From NCBI GenBank assembly GCA_963814915.1, contig CAWFEI010000006.1, forward strand, positions 1-64,000: a stretch of 64,000 bases of DNA, in the 5' to 3' direction. Source of the stretch: VRUE01 sp963814915. GTDB taxonomy: Bacteria; Actinomycetota; Thermoleophilia; Solirubrobacterales; 70-9. This document shows positions 28,759-36,723 of this stretch, in pieces. Position 1 is the stretch's first letter; every line of letters begins with the position of its first letter. The notes below the pieces were generated by a model. The model was not told where the DNA came from, did not search any database, and was given only the letters and a program-made list of their open reading frames with translations. Position numbers and translations under genes: made by a program.

Positions 28759-29073
28759 ATGCCGATCTACGAGTACAAATGCGCCAACGGCCACGTCTTC
28801 GACGTGATCCAGAAGATGAGCGACGAGGCGCTGACCGAGTGTCAGGAGTGTGGCGCCCCAGCCGAGCGGGTCCTGCATCCGGTGGCGATCCATTTCAAGG
28901 GCTCTGGCTTCCACAACACCGACTACGGCAAGAAGAAGGCCGGCGCCAACGGCAGCTCGGAGGGTGGCAAGGACTCGGGCGATTCCGGCTCGGGGGAGAG
29001 CAAGTCCTCGGACTCGAAGTCGGGCGATTCGAAATCCGGCGACTCCAAGCCCGCCGCCGCGGCCAGCGACTGA
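28759..29073 (+). CDS. FmdB-family zinc-ribbon protein with low-complexity tail
   Basis: A 104-residue protein. The N-terminal PIYEYKCANGH...CQECGA is the FmdB/CxxC regulatory-protein zinc ribbon, with one of the four usual Cys positions taken by His. Residues 60-104 are a Ser/Gly/Asp/Lys tail built on repeats of SKSGD, likely disordered. The function of the family is not settled. A GATAAT lies 11 nt before the ATG. It converges with the LCP gene, 1 bp between stops. Confidence 0.85.
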   Translation: MPIYEYKCANGHVFDVIQKMSDEALTECQECGAPAERVLHPVAIHFKGSGFHNTDYGKKKAGANGSSEGGKDSGDSGSGESKSSDSKSGDSKSGDSKPAAAASD

Positions 29074-29074
29074 G

Positions 29075-30310
29075 CTATTCGCCGAGCAGTTTCTTCACGG
29101 CCCGTCGCCGCTCTGAGTCGGGCACTTCGATCGAGCCCCCCGGCCCCGGCGAGCAGCCCGAGTTTCCGCCCTGGCAGAGAACGTCGGCCTTGCTTTCGCC
29201 GCCGATCGCCGCGGAGAGGATCAGCTGCGGCATCGTCAAGAAGCCCATGTCGCTGACGAAGGCCTTGGGCGCGTCCCAGCCGATGATCGGCCCCTTGACG
29301 AAGTTGTAGGGGAGGCGCAGCGGGTCGGTGAGGCGACCCTTGATGCCGCTGATGACCCCCTGCTGGGCCTGCTCGCGGTCGATGTCGTCATAGCCGAGCG
29401 TGTAGGCGCTCCTGCCCGGCCCCGGGCATTCGCTCGGCTCGCGGATGCGCGAGTAGATCAGGGCTTCTTCGCCGTCGAGCGTGTTCTCGCCCTTGCCGAG
29501 CCGCAGGGTAAAGCCGCCCTGACCCCCGCCGGCACCGCCGGCGATGTCGGCGCAGAGCTTGTGCGGAACGTCGACCGTGACGCCGCCTACCGCGTCGATC
29601 AGGTCTTCGAAGCCGGTGAAGTCGACGATCGCGACATGGTCGACTTCGATCCCGAGGAAGCCTTCGACCGCTTCGATCTGTGCCTTGGCGCCGCCGAAGG
29701 CGAAGGCCGCGTTGATCTTTTCCGGGCTCTGCCCGGGGATTTCGGCGTAGCTGTCGCGCGGGATCGAGAGTTTGCGGAAGGCGCCGCCGCCGGCGCGGAT
29801 CAGCATCAGCGTGTCGGCGCGGAATTCGCCCTGCGAGCAGTTGCCATGCGGCGAGTCGCCGTGCGACTGCTGTTCGAAGCATTCCTGCGCGGGGGCCGCG
29901 CCCGGCTCCTTGGTGTCGGGCGGACGTGCATCGGTACCGAGCACGAGGATCGTTTGCGCACTGGGCAGCAGGAACGGGTTGCCGTGCAGGGCGGACTTGG
30001 CTTCGCCGGAGAGCTTGAAGGCCTGTAGCTGGGCGGAGACGGCAAAGGCGAGGAAGCTGAGCAGAATCCAGCCCGCGGCCAGGATCCCGGCCCATTTCGC
30101 CGCCCGGCGCAGGCCGGGTCGGGGGGGCCGGGGGCCGCGCCCTCCGCGGCCCGGCCCATCGGGGCGCTTCGGCAGCTTCGGCCCGCGCCAGTCGCGCTCG
30201 CGCAGCCCGGAGAGATCGGGCTTGCGGAAGCGCGAGAAGAACCCCCGCCGGGCTCGGTAGACCTTGTAATCGGGCGGTCCTTGCGGCCGCTGCTCTCCAT
30301 TGCCTGCCAT
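29075..30310 (-). CDS. LytR-CpsA-Psr (LCP) family cell-wall glycopolymer ligase
   Basis: A 411-residue membrane-anchored protein. A basic, Pro/Arg/Gly-rich cytoplasmic N-terminus (to about 70) precedes one transmembrane helix (AAKWAGILAAGWILLSFLAF). The extracytoplasmic LCP domain has ILVLGTDARP, FRADTLMLIR, LSIPRDSYAEIPG, KINAAFAFGG and EALIYSRIREP, with the Asp and Arg residues that bind pyrophosphate lipids. Such enzymes attach polymers to peptidoglycan, or to galactan in actinobacteria. About 15 of 22 Glu codons are GAA. The start at 30310 is the simplest; an ATG six codons upstream is open. Confidence 0.9.
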   Translation of the reverse strand: MAGNGEQRPQGPPDYKVYRARRGFFSRFRKPDLSGLRERDWRGPKLPKRPDGPGRGGRGPRPPRPGLRRAAKWAGILAAGWILLSFLAFAVSAQLQAFKLSGEAKSALHGNPFLLPSAQTILVLGTDARPPDTKEPGAAPAQECFEQQSHGDSPHGNCSQGEFRADTLMLIRAGGGAFRKLSIPRDSYAEIPGQSPEKINAAFAFGGAKAQIEAVEGFLGIEVDHVAIVDFTGFEDLIDAVGGVTVDVPHKLCADIAGGAGGGQGGFTLRLGKGENTLDGEEALIYSRIREPSECPGPGRSAYTLGYDDIDREQAQQGVISGIKGRLTDPLRLPYNFVKGPIIGWDAPKAFVSDMGFLTMPQLILSAAIGGESKADVLCQGGNSGCSPGPGGSIEVPDSERRRAVKKLLGE

Positions 30311-30370
30311 GAAAGAGTTAGGAATCATGCCGATGCGCGCGGTCGCCCGCCGAAACAGCCCCGAGCAGAG

Positions 30371-31330
30371 ATGAGCCAGCCCGAAGCGATAGGCATCGAC
30401 CTGGGCGGCACGAAGATGCTGCTCGGCGTCCTCGACGCGGACTCCAAGACGGCCTGGGAGAGCCGCGAGGGCTCCGCCGGGGAGAGTCAGGAGGAATTGG
30501 TCGATCTGCTCGTGCGCGAGATCGCCGAGGCCCGCGCCGAGCGCGGCGCGGTCGAGGCGATCGGGATGGGGATCCCGGCGACGATCGACCACGAGAAGGG
30601 CATCGCGGTTGCCGCGGTCAACCTGCCGATCGAGGATCTGCCGATTCGCGACCTGATCACCGAGCACACGAAATTGCCAACCTTCGTCGACAACGACGCC
30701 AATGTCGCCGCCCTCGCCGAGCACCGCTTCGGAGCCGCCCGCGGCACCGAGAACGCGGTGATGCTGACGATCGGCACCGGGATCGGCGGCGGCCTCATCC
30801 TCGGCGGCCAGATCTACCGCGGCTCGACCGGCGCCGGGGCCGAGCTGGGCCACATCGCGATCCAGATGGACGGTCCCGGCTGCCAGGGGAACTGCCCGAA
30901 CCGAGGCTGCGTCGAGGCGCTCGCCTCCGGGACGGCGCTCGGGCGCGAAGCCCTGGCGGCGGCGGAAAGCAACCCGGACTCGGCCTTGGGCAAACTGCTC
31001 GCCGAAGGGGAGGACGTCGACGGCAAGGCAGCCACGGTCGCGGCCCAGGCCGGCGACGAGACGGCGATCGAGGTCTTCGAGCTGGTCGGCGAACGGCTCG
31101 GTGTCGCCCTCGCCAGCTACGCGAACATCTTCGAGCCTGAAGTGATCGTGATCGGCGGCGGCGTGATCGCCGCCGGCGACCTGCTGCTCGACCCCGCCCG
31201 CCGCGAGCTGGAGTCGCGGGCGCTGCGGCCGATGAGCCGCACGCCCGTCGTCGCGGCCGAGCTGGGCGCCGACGCGGGCATGATCGGCGCCGCCGCGATG
31301 GCGCGAATCGAGCTGGAGAAGGCGAGCTGA
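30371..31330 (+). CDS. ROK-family sugar kinase, glucokinase-like
   Basis: A 319-residue kinase. The ATP-binding IGIDLGGTKMLLG opens the protein; VDNDANVAALAE contains the catalytic Asp; the ROK signature with zinc-binding residues is ELGHIAIQMDGPGCQGNCPNRGCVEALAS. This pattern fits glucokinase or an N-acylhexosamine kinase; there is no DNA-binding domain, so it is not a ROK repressor. Its stop overlaps the rsmI start (TGATG). Confidence 0.88.
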   Translation: MSQPEAIGIDLGGTKMLLGVLDADSKTAWESREGSAGESQEELVDLLVREIAEARAERGAVEAIGMGIPATIDHEKGIAVAAVNLPIEDLPIRDLITEHTKLPTFVDNDANVAALAEHRFGAARGTENAVMLTIGTGIGGGLILGGQIYRGSTGAGAELGHIAIQMDGPGCQGNCPNRGCVEALASGTALGREALAAAESNPDSALGKLLAEGEDVDGKAATVAAQAGDETAIEVFELVGERLGVALASYANIFEPEVIVIGGGVIAAGDLLLDPARRELESRALRPMSRTPVVAAELGADAGMIGAAAMARIELEKAS

Positions 31331-32157
31331 TGCCGGGGTCGCTGATCGTCTGCCCGACACCGATCGGCAACCTCGACGACATCACCATCCGGGCCCGCGA
31401 CGCGCTCGTCTCTGCCGACTACATCGCCTGCGAGGACACCCGCCGCACCGGTGGCCTGCTCGACAAGCTCGGCATCCGCCCGGCGCCGCAGCTGATCTCG
31501 ATGCACGAGGGCAACGAAGCCTCGCGTGCGGTCGAGCTGGCGCAGCGGATCGAACGCGGCGACGTCGTCGTGCTCGTCTCCGATGCGGGCATGCCGGCGA
31601 TCTCCGACCCCGGCTTCCGCCTGATCCGCCGCTGCATCGACCGCAACCTCGAGGTCACGGTGCTGCCCGGGCCTTCGGTCGTCCCGGTCGCCCTGGTCGC
31701 TTCCGGCATGCCGACCGACCGCTGGCGCTTCGAGGGCTTCCTGCCGAAGCGCTCGGGCGAGATGGAGCGCGTGCTGCGCTCGACCGAGACCGTCGTCGCC
31801 TTCGAGTCGCCGCGCCGGATCGGCGACTCGCTGGCGGCCCTGGCGGCGATCGCCGCCGACCGCCCGGCGGCCGTCTGCCGCGAGCTGACCAAGATGCACG
31901 AGGAGGTCTCGCGCGGCAGCCTCTCCGAGCTGGCGCGGCGCTTCCGCGGCGACGTCAAGGGTGAGATCGTCCTTGTGATCGCCCCGGCCTCCGCCGACGA
32001 TCACGACAAGGACGTCGGCTTCGCGGTCGACGCGCTCCGCCACCTGGTCCAGTCCGGCGCCCGCCCGCGCGCCGCCGCCAGCGTCGTCGCCGCCCTCACC
32101 GGCACCCGCGCCAACGATCTCTATCGGGCGCTGACCGGCAGGGAGCCGCGCCGATAG
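31330..32157 (+). CDS. rsmI: 16S rRNA (cytidine-1402 2'-O)-methyltransferase
   Basis: A 275-residue SAM-dependent enzyme of the tetrapyrrole-methylase fold that methylates the ribose of C1402 in the ribosomal decoding centre. TPIGNLDDITIRARDAL, ACEDTRRTGGLL, VVLVSDAGMPAISDPG and RWRFEGFLPKRSGE are the family blocks. It sits between a ROK kinase and metG; the rsmI-metG order is common in actinobacteria. Confidence 0.95.
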   Translation: MPGSLIVCPTPIGNLDDITIRARDALVSADYIACEDTRRTGGLLDKLGIRPAPQLISMHEGNEASRAVELAQRIERGDVVVLVSDAGMPAISDPGFRLIRRCIDRNLEVTVLPGPSVVPVALVASGMPTDRWRFEGFLPKRSGEMERVLRSTETVVAFESPRRIGDSLAALAAIAADRPAAVCRELTKMHEEVSRGSLSELARRFRGDVKGEIVLVIAPASADDHDKDVGFAVDALRHLVQSGARPRAAASVVAALTGTRANDLYRALTGREPRR

Positions 32158-32160
32158 CCT
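32155..32160 (+). promoter_or_regulatory. -10 element of metG
   Basis: TAGCCT overlaps the rsmI stop and ends 8 nt before the ATG at 32169, so metG may be transcribed leaderless as well as by read-through. Confidence 0.4.
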
Positions 32161-32168
32161 GGCCCGGC

Positions 32169-33674
32169 ATGTCGTACTACGTCACCACCCCGATCTACTA
32201 CGTCAACGCCGAGCCGCACCTCGGCCACGCCTACTCGACGATGGCGGCGGACATCCTCGCCCGCCACATGCGCCAGCGCGGCGAGGACGTCTTCTTCCTC
32301 ACCGGCACCGACGAGCACGGTGAGCCGATCGAGACCGCGGCCGAGCGCGAGGGCGTCACCCCGCAGGAGCTGGCCGACCGCAACGCCGCCAAGTTCGAAG
32401 CGCTGATGCCGATCATCGACGCCAGCAACGACTTCTTCATTCGCACCTCCGACCCGCGCCACGGCGAGCGCGTCGCCGAGATCATGCAGCGCGTCTACGA
32501 CAACGGCTGGGTCGACAAGGGCGTGTACGAAGGCTGGTACTGCCCGCGCTGCGCCGACTTCAAGACCGAACGCGAGCTGGGGCCGGGGCAGACCTGCGCG
32601 ATCCACGAGATCCCGCTCGAGCGGGTGCGCGAGGAGAACTGGTTCTTCCGCCTCTCCGCGTTCCAGGAGCGGCTCGAAGAGCTCTATGCGGAGCGGCCCG
32701 ACTTCGTCGTGCCGGAGTTCCGCCGCAACGAGGCGGTCTCGTTCATCAAGGGCGGGCTCGAGGACGTCTCGCTCTCACGGCCGAAGCTGAAGTGGGGGAT
32801 GCGGTTGCCCTGGGACCCCGAGCAGCGGATGTACGTCTGGTTCGACGCGCTGCTCAACTACGTAACCGCGCTCGGCTTTGCCCGCGAGGGGGAGGACCTG
32901 ACTGCGCGCTTCTGGCCGGCCAGCCTGCACGTGATGGCCAAGGACATCCTCAAGTTCCACGCGGTGATCTGGCCCGCCCTCCTCTGGGCCGCCGGCCTCG
33001 AGCCGCCGCAGCGGATGGCGATTCACGGCTTTCTCCTGATGGGCGAGAAAAAGATGTCGAAGTCGCTCGGCAACGTGCTCGACCCCTTCGAGGTCATCGA
33101 CCGCTTCGGCGCCGACGCGCTGCGCTTCTACTGCTTCCGCGAGGTCAGCTTCGGCCAGGACGGCTCGATCTCGACCGCCGGCTTCGAGTCGCGCTACGAG
33201 ACCGAGCTGGCCAACGACTTCGGCAACCTGGCCAGCCGTGTGCTGGCGATGGTCGACCGCTACCGCGACGGCGTCGTCCCCGCCGCCCAGGTCGACGCGG
33301 TGCTCGAGGAGGACTTCGAAGGTGTGGTCGGCCGCTTCAGCGATCTGCTCGACCGCGCCGAGCTGACCCAGGCGCTGGAGGAGGCCTGGAAGCTGGTCCG
33401 TCGCCTCAACCGCTACGTCGAGGAGACCCGCCCCTGGGAGCTTGCCAAGGACGAGGCCGATCCCGAGCGGCTCGACGAGGTCCTCTACAACCTTTGCGAG
33501 GGCCTGCGGGTGACCACGCTGCTGCTCGTCCCCTACCTGCCGCAGACAAGCGAGCAGCTGCTCGCCGCCTTGGGCGAGGAGTCGCGCGGGCTGAGCGAGC
33601 TGGGCGCCCACCCGGGCGGCCAGAAGGTCGAACGCGTCCCACCGCTTTTCCCGAAGATCGAGGATCCGGCCTAG
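32169..33674 (+). CDS. metG: methionyl-tRNA synthetase
   Basis: A 501-residue class I synthetase charging tRNA-Met. The HIGH motif appears as HLGH (EPHLGHAYS), KMSKS is in LLMGEKKMSKSLGN, and the connective insertion has YCPRCADF as a partial zinc knuckle. WFDALLNYVTALGF contributes to the methionine pocket. It lacks the C-terminal EMAP-like dimerisation domain. Its stop lies at the edge of a decayed gene on the opposite strand. Confidence 0.96.
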   Translation: MSYYVTTPIYYVNAEPHLGHAYSTMAADILARHMRQRGEDVFFLTGTDEHGEPIETAAEREGVTPQELADRNAAKFEALMPIIDASNDFFIRTSDPRHGERVAEIMQRVYDNGWVDKGVYEGWYCPRCADFKTERELGPGQTCAIHEIPLERVREENWFFRLSAFQERLEELYAERPDFVVPEFRRNEAVSFIKGGLEDVSLSRPKLKWGMRLPWDPEQRMYVWFDALLNYVTALGFAREGEDLTARFWPASLHVMAKDILKFHAVIWPALLWAAGLEPPQRMAIHGFLLMGEKKMSKSLGNVLDPFEVIDRFGADALRFYCFREVSFGQDGSISTAGFESRYETELANDFGNLASRVLAMVDRYRDGVVPAAQVDAVLEEDFEGVVGRFSDLLDRAELTQALEEAWKLVRRLNRYVEETRPWELAKDEADPERLDEVLYNLCEGLRVTTLLLVPYLPQTSEQLLAALGEESRGLSELGAHPGGQKVERVPPLFPKIEDPA

Positions 33675-34193
33675 GCTAGGCGCCCCCTGGTCCTCCTCCG
33701 GAGCCTTCTCCAGGCCGGCGCGAAAGACCGGGTCCTGGAAGTAGTTGGCGACCCCCATCCCGTTGAGGAACGGCAGCCAGGCCTGCTGCAGGTCGCGCGG
33801 CTTCCAGCCCGGGATGAAGGTGTCGACGGTGAGCACGATCGCTCCATAGCCGGCCGCGGCGGCGCGCTCGACGAAGCTCTTGGCCAGCTCGCGGTCGTTG
33901 GGCCAGTAGAGCTGGAACCAGCGCGGCCCCTCACCACCCGCGGCGGCGATCTCCTCCAGCGTGAAGTGCGAGTTGGTGCTGGCGATCATCGGTACGCCGA
34001 CCGCGGCTGCGGCCCGCGCGGTCGCCAGCTCGCCCTCCTCGTGGATGACCTTCTGCACGCCGATCGGCGCCAACAGGAGCGGCGCCGGCATCGCTGTGCC
34101 GAGCAGCTCGGTGGAGAGGTCGCGGGTCGCGACATCGCGCAGCATCCGCGGCGAAATCGGCCATCGCGTCGCAGGCTATTCGCATGTTGAGGC
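33675..34193 (-). pseudogene. remnant of an FMN-dependent alpha-hydroxy-acid oxidase (lactate 2-monooxygenase-like)
   Basis: This 500-bp stretch has no intact gene. The minus strand encodes a recognisable middle piece: RWPISPRMLRDVATRDLSTE, LLLAPIGVQ, IASTNSHFTLEEIAAA, WFQLYWPNDRELA, VLTVDTFIPGWKPRDL and ANYFQDPVFRAGLEKA, the order found in FMN-dependent lactate oxidase/monooxygenase proteins. The first 60-70 residues and the catalytic C-terminal half (His/Arg active-site block) are gone. A 1-nt shift near 34165 splits ACD from RWPIS, with an in-frame stop before it. The fragment ends at metG on one side and runs into the phosphoesterase gene on the other. Confidence 0.8.
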
Positions 34194-35084
34194 CTTGTGC
34201 CCCCGACGGGGGGTGAAAGCCCTCAACGTGCGGCTGGACCGGGCCTGCCGCAAGCGCGGCAGGCCAAAGGCGCGCTCGATCGTCGCCAGCAGCGAGTAGT
34301 GGTCGGCGCGACGGGTCAGGCGCGCCCCGCACCGCACGTCCGGGCCAATCAGGATGGTCGCCACCCGGCCGCCGTGGGCGACGCGGCAGCAGCCACGGTC
34401 GCTGCTGCCCTCGTCGAAGGTGACGACCAGAAAGCCGTGCGGGCCGAGCTCGGCGGAGAGCCGTGGCACGAGCCGCGCCAGGCGCCTGTCGGCGACGCCG
34501 ATGCCGCAGTCGTGGGCGCTATGGCAGAGCCCCGGGCCAACCCAGGCGAAGGTCGGCAGCGAGTCGCGTCGCAGGTCCGCTGCGAGCCGCGGGTAGCCGA
34601 CGACGTTCGCGCAGCGGCGCGGGCTCGCCGCGATCGAGGGGAAGTACATGAACGGGTTGTGGCGCTTGACGTAGTCGCCGGCGACGTCACCCCGGTAGCA
34701 GCGGTGCGGCAACCCCTCCATATAGGCGCGCCAGGAGACCCCCGCCCGCGAGAGCTGCAGTGCCAGGTTCGCGCCCCGCGCGCTGCACCCGGTGCAGTTC
34801 TCGGCGATCCCGAAGGTCGAGCCGCCGAGCAGGGCCAGGTAGTTGGGCAGCGATGGGTGGGTGATCGCGAAGTAACCGGTGGCCAGCGCGCCGCGGCGGG
34901 CGAGGCGGTTGAGGAACGGGGCTTCAGCACTGCCGATCACCTCGTCGTACTCGTGGTTCTCGAGCACGATCACGACGACGTGGGAGCGGCCCACCGGGCG
35001 ATTCGAGGCGGTAGCGGCGGCGCACCCGCAGAGCAGCGCGGCGACCAGCATCCCCACCATCAGGGTCAGCCGGAAGCCGCCCAT
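34176..35084 (-). CDS. exported alkaline-phosphatase-superfamily phosphoesterase lipoprotein
   Basis: A 302-residue protein. The signal peptide ends in a lipobox-like ALLCGC. The phosphoesterase (acid phosphatase/phospholipase C-type) pattern is VVIVLENHEYDEVIG, TGYFAITHPSLPNYLALLGG (nucleophile region), FAWVGPGLCHSAHDC and VTFDEGSSDRGC with metal-binding Asp. Eight or more Cys suggest disulfides outside the cell. The last residues (HKASTCE) read into the neighbouring remnant, so the natural C-terminus was probably near FTPRR. It lies 17 bp downstream of the aldehyde dehydrogenase gene and is likely cotranscribed. Confidence 0.82.
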   Translation of the reverse strand: MGGFRLTLMVGMLVAALLCGCAAATASNRPVGRSHVVVIVLENHEYDEVIGSAEAPFLNRLARRGALATGYFAITHPSLPNYLALLGGSTFGIAENCTGCSARGANLALQLSRAGVSWRAYMEGLPHRCYRGDVAGDYVKRHNPFMYFPSIAASPRRCANVVGYPRLAADLRRDSLPTFAWVGPGLCHSAHDCGIGVADRRLARLVPRLSAELGPHGFLVVTFDEGSSDRGCCRVAHGGRVATILIGPDVRCGARLTRRADHYSLLATIERAFGLPRLRQARSSRTLRAFTPRRGHKASTCE

Positions 35085-35101
35085 GCGGCGCGGCCCCGCT
35101 C

Positions 35102-36679
35102 TCAGCGCGAGTGCCCGCTGAGGCCGAGGCGGCGGCGCCAGTCGCGCGCGTTGAAGGCGCGGGCGATGCGGCCGACGAGCCCGTGCCGGGCCTTGGTGTA
35201 GGGGTACCAGGTCGGCTCGCGCTTGCCGCCGAAGCGGCTGACGATCACCGAGCCCGGCCGGCAATACTTCTTGATCCCGTACTCGCCATGGCGGAAGCCG
35301 ACCCCCGACTCCTTCCAGCCGCCCATCGGCACGTCCATCAGCACGTAGTTGACGATCACGTCGTTGACGTTGACCGCGCCGGCCTCGATGCGCCTGCCGA
35401 TTCGCTCTGCCCGGGCCTTCTCGCCGAAGACCGTGGCTGCGAGGCCGTAGCGGGTGTCGTTGGCGTGGCGCAGCGCCTCCTCGGCATCGCGCACCTTCAT
35501 CACGCCGACGACCGGGCCGAAGGTCTCGTCGCGCATCACGGTCATCGAGTGGTCGACGTCGACCAGCACGGTCGGTTCGAAGTAGTCGCCGGGGCCCTCG
35601 ACCCGATTGCCGCCGGTCGCCGCCTTCGCGCCCTTGGCGACCGCGTCCTCGACGTGCGCTTCGACCACCTCGCGCTGGTTGGGCGAGGTCATTGCGCCAA
35701 CGTCCTTTTCGGGCCGCTTGCCATCCGCGCCCTGGCGCAGCGCGGCGACCTCCTTGGTCAGCTTGGCGACGAACTCGTCGTAGGCGGGCTCCTCGACATA
35801 GATCCGCTCGACCGAGAGGCAGACCTGGCCCGAGTTGAACATCCCGCCCCAGGCGGCGGCATTGGCGGCGCGATCGATGTCGGCGTCGGAGAGGACGATC
35901 ATCGGATCCTTGCCGCCGAGCTCGAGACTGACGGGGGTCAGGGTCTCGGCGGCTCGCGCCATCACCTTGCGCCCGGTGCGGTCCGAGCCCGTGAACTGGA
36001 TGAAGTCGGCGTTGTCGACCAGGGCGCCCCCCGCATCGCCGGTGCCGTGCACGCAGTCGAACACGTCGGGTGCGCCGATCTCGGTCTTCCAGGCCTCGAC
36101 GATCTCGGCCAGGCCCAAAGGCGTGAACTCCGAGGGCTTGACGACGACCGCGGCGCCGGCCTGCAGCGCCGGGATCGCGTCGCCGAGCGCCAGCGCCAGC
36201 GGGAAGTTCCAGGGGCTGATCACGCCGACAACGGGGTACGGCCGGTACTGGACCATCAGCTTCTTGGAGGCCGCCAGAGGCGAGTGGGGGCGGACCGTTT
36301 CATCGCCGATGAACTTGGCCGCCTTCTTGCCGTAGAAGTTGATCAGGTCGGTGAGGTAAATCGTCTCCGCGGTCGTGTCGCCGCGCACCTTGCCGGTCTC
36401 CGCCTGCATCGTGTCGAGCACGCGATCTTGGTTGTCGAACAGCCAGTCGCGCAGCTCACCCAGCCAGCGGTAGCGGCCCTCGATGCCCAGCGCCTCCCAC
36501 TCGGCCTGGTTGGCCCGCACTCGGGCGACGACGTCGGCGACGCGTTCGGGGGAGTCGACCTCGACGCTGCCGACCGTCGTACCGTCGGCGGGATTCAGGA
36601 CCTCGATGCGGTCGCTACCGCCGTTCGGGGAGGCGCCGTTCACCGCCTCGCTGGCTTTCGGTGCCGTTCCGCTCTCCAC
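35102..36679 (-). CDS. NAD(P)-dependent aldehyde dehydrogenase, semialdehyde-dehydrogenase-like
   Basis: A 525-residue ALDH superfamily enzyme oxidising an aldehyde to its acid. Blocks in order: SPWNFPLALALGDAIPAL, KPSEFTPLGL, FTGSDRTGR (coenzyme loop), LELGGKDP with the general-base Glu, and GQVCLSVERIYV with the nucleophilic Cys. A C-terminal extension of about 35 residues (ARHGLVGRIARAFNARDWRR) is basic and may bind membranes. The GTG start has GGGAG upstream. A TetR-type operator at 36699-36714 lies 20 bp before the start, linking it to the R2-like oxidase and MMPL genes. Confidence 0.9.
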   Translation of the reverse strand: MESGTAPKASEAVNGASPNGGSDRIEVLNPADGTTVGSVEVDSPERVADVVARVRANQAEWEALGIEGRYRWLGELRDWLFDNQDRVLDTMQAETGKVRGDTTAETIYLTDLINFYGKKAAKFIGDETVRPHSPLAASKKLMVQYRPYPVVGVISPWNFPLALALGDAIPALQAGAAVVVKPSEFTPLGLAEIVEAWKTEIGAPDVFDCVHGTGDAGGALVDNADFIQFTGSDRTGRKVMARAAETLTPVSLELGGKDPMIVLSDADIDRAANAAAWGGMFNSGQVCLSVERIYVEEPAYDEFVAKLTKEVAALRQGADGKRPEKDVGAMTSPNQREVVEAHVEDAVAKGAKAATGGNRVEGPGDYFEPTVLVDVDHSMTVMRDETFGPVVGVMKVRDAEEALRHANDTRYGLAATVFGEKARAERIGRRIEAGAVNVNDVIVNYVLMDVPMGGWKESGVGFRHGEYGIKKYCRPGSVIVSRFGGKREPTWYPYTKARHGLVGRIARAFNARDWRRRLGLSGHSR

Positions 36680-36698
36680 CTGACCGCTCCCTTCGAAA

Positions 36699-36714
36699 TT
36701 GGCTGGTCAGCCAA
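36699..36714. promoter_or_regulatory. TetR-type operator before the aldehyde dehydrogenase gene
   Basis: TTGGCTGGTCAGCCAA is a 16-bp dyad with 14 symmetric positions. The first 14 bases match the minus-strand MMPL-gene site except one. It lies 20-35 bp upstream of the start codon, in a normal repressor position. Confidence 0.65.
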
Positions 36715-36723
36715 GAGTAGCCG

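Noticed and set aside
28980..29060. Tandem-repeat array, considered as a CRISPR or satellite
   Set aside because: It is a short coding repeat for SKSGD units in the tail of the FmdB-like protein, with no spacers.
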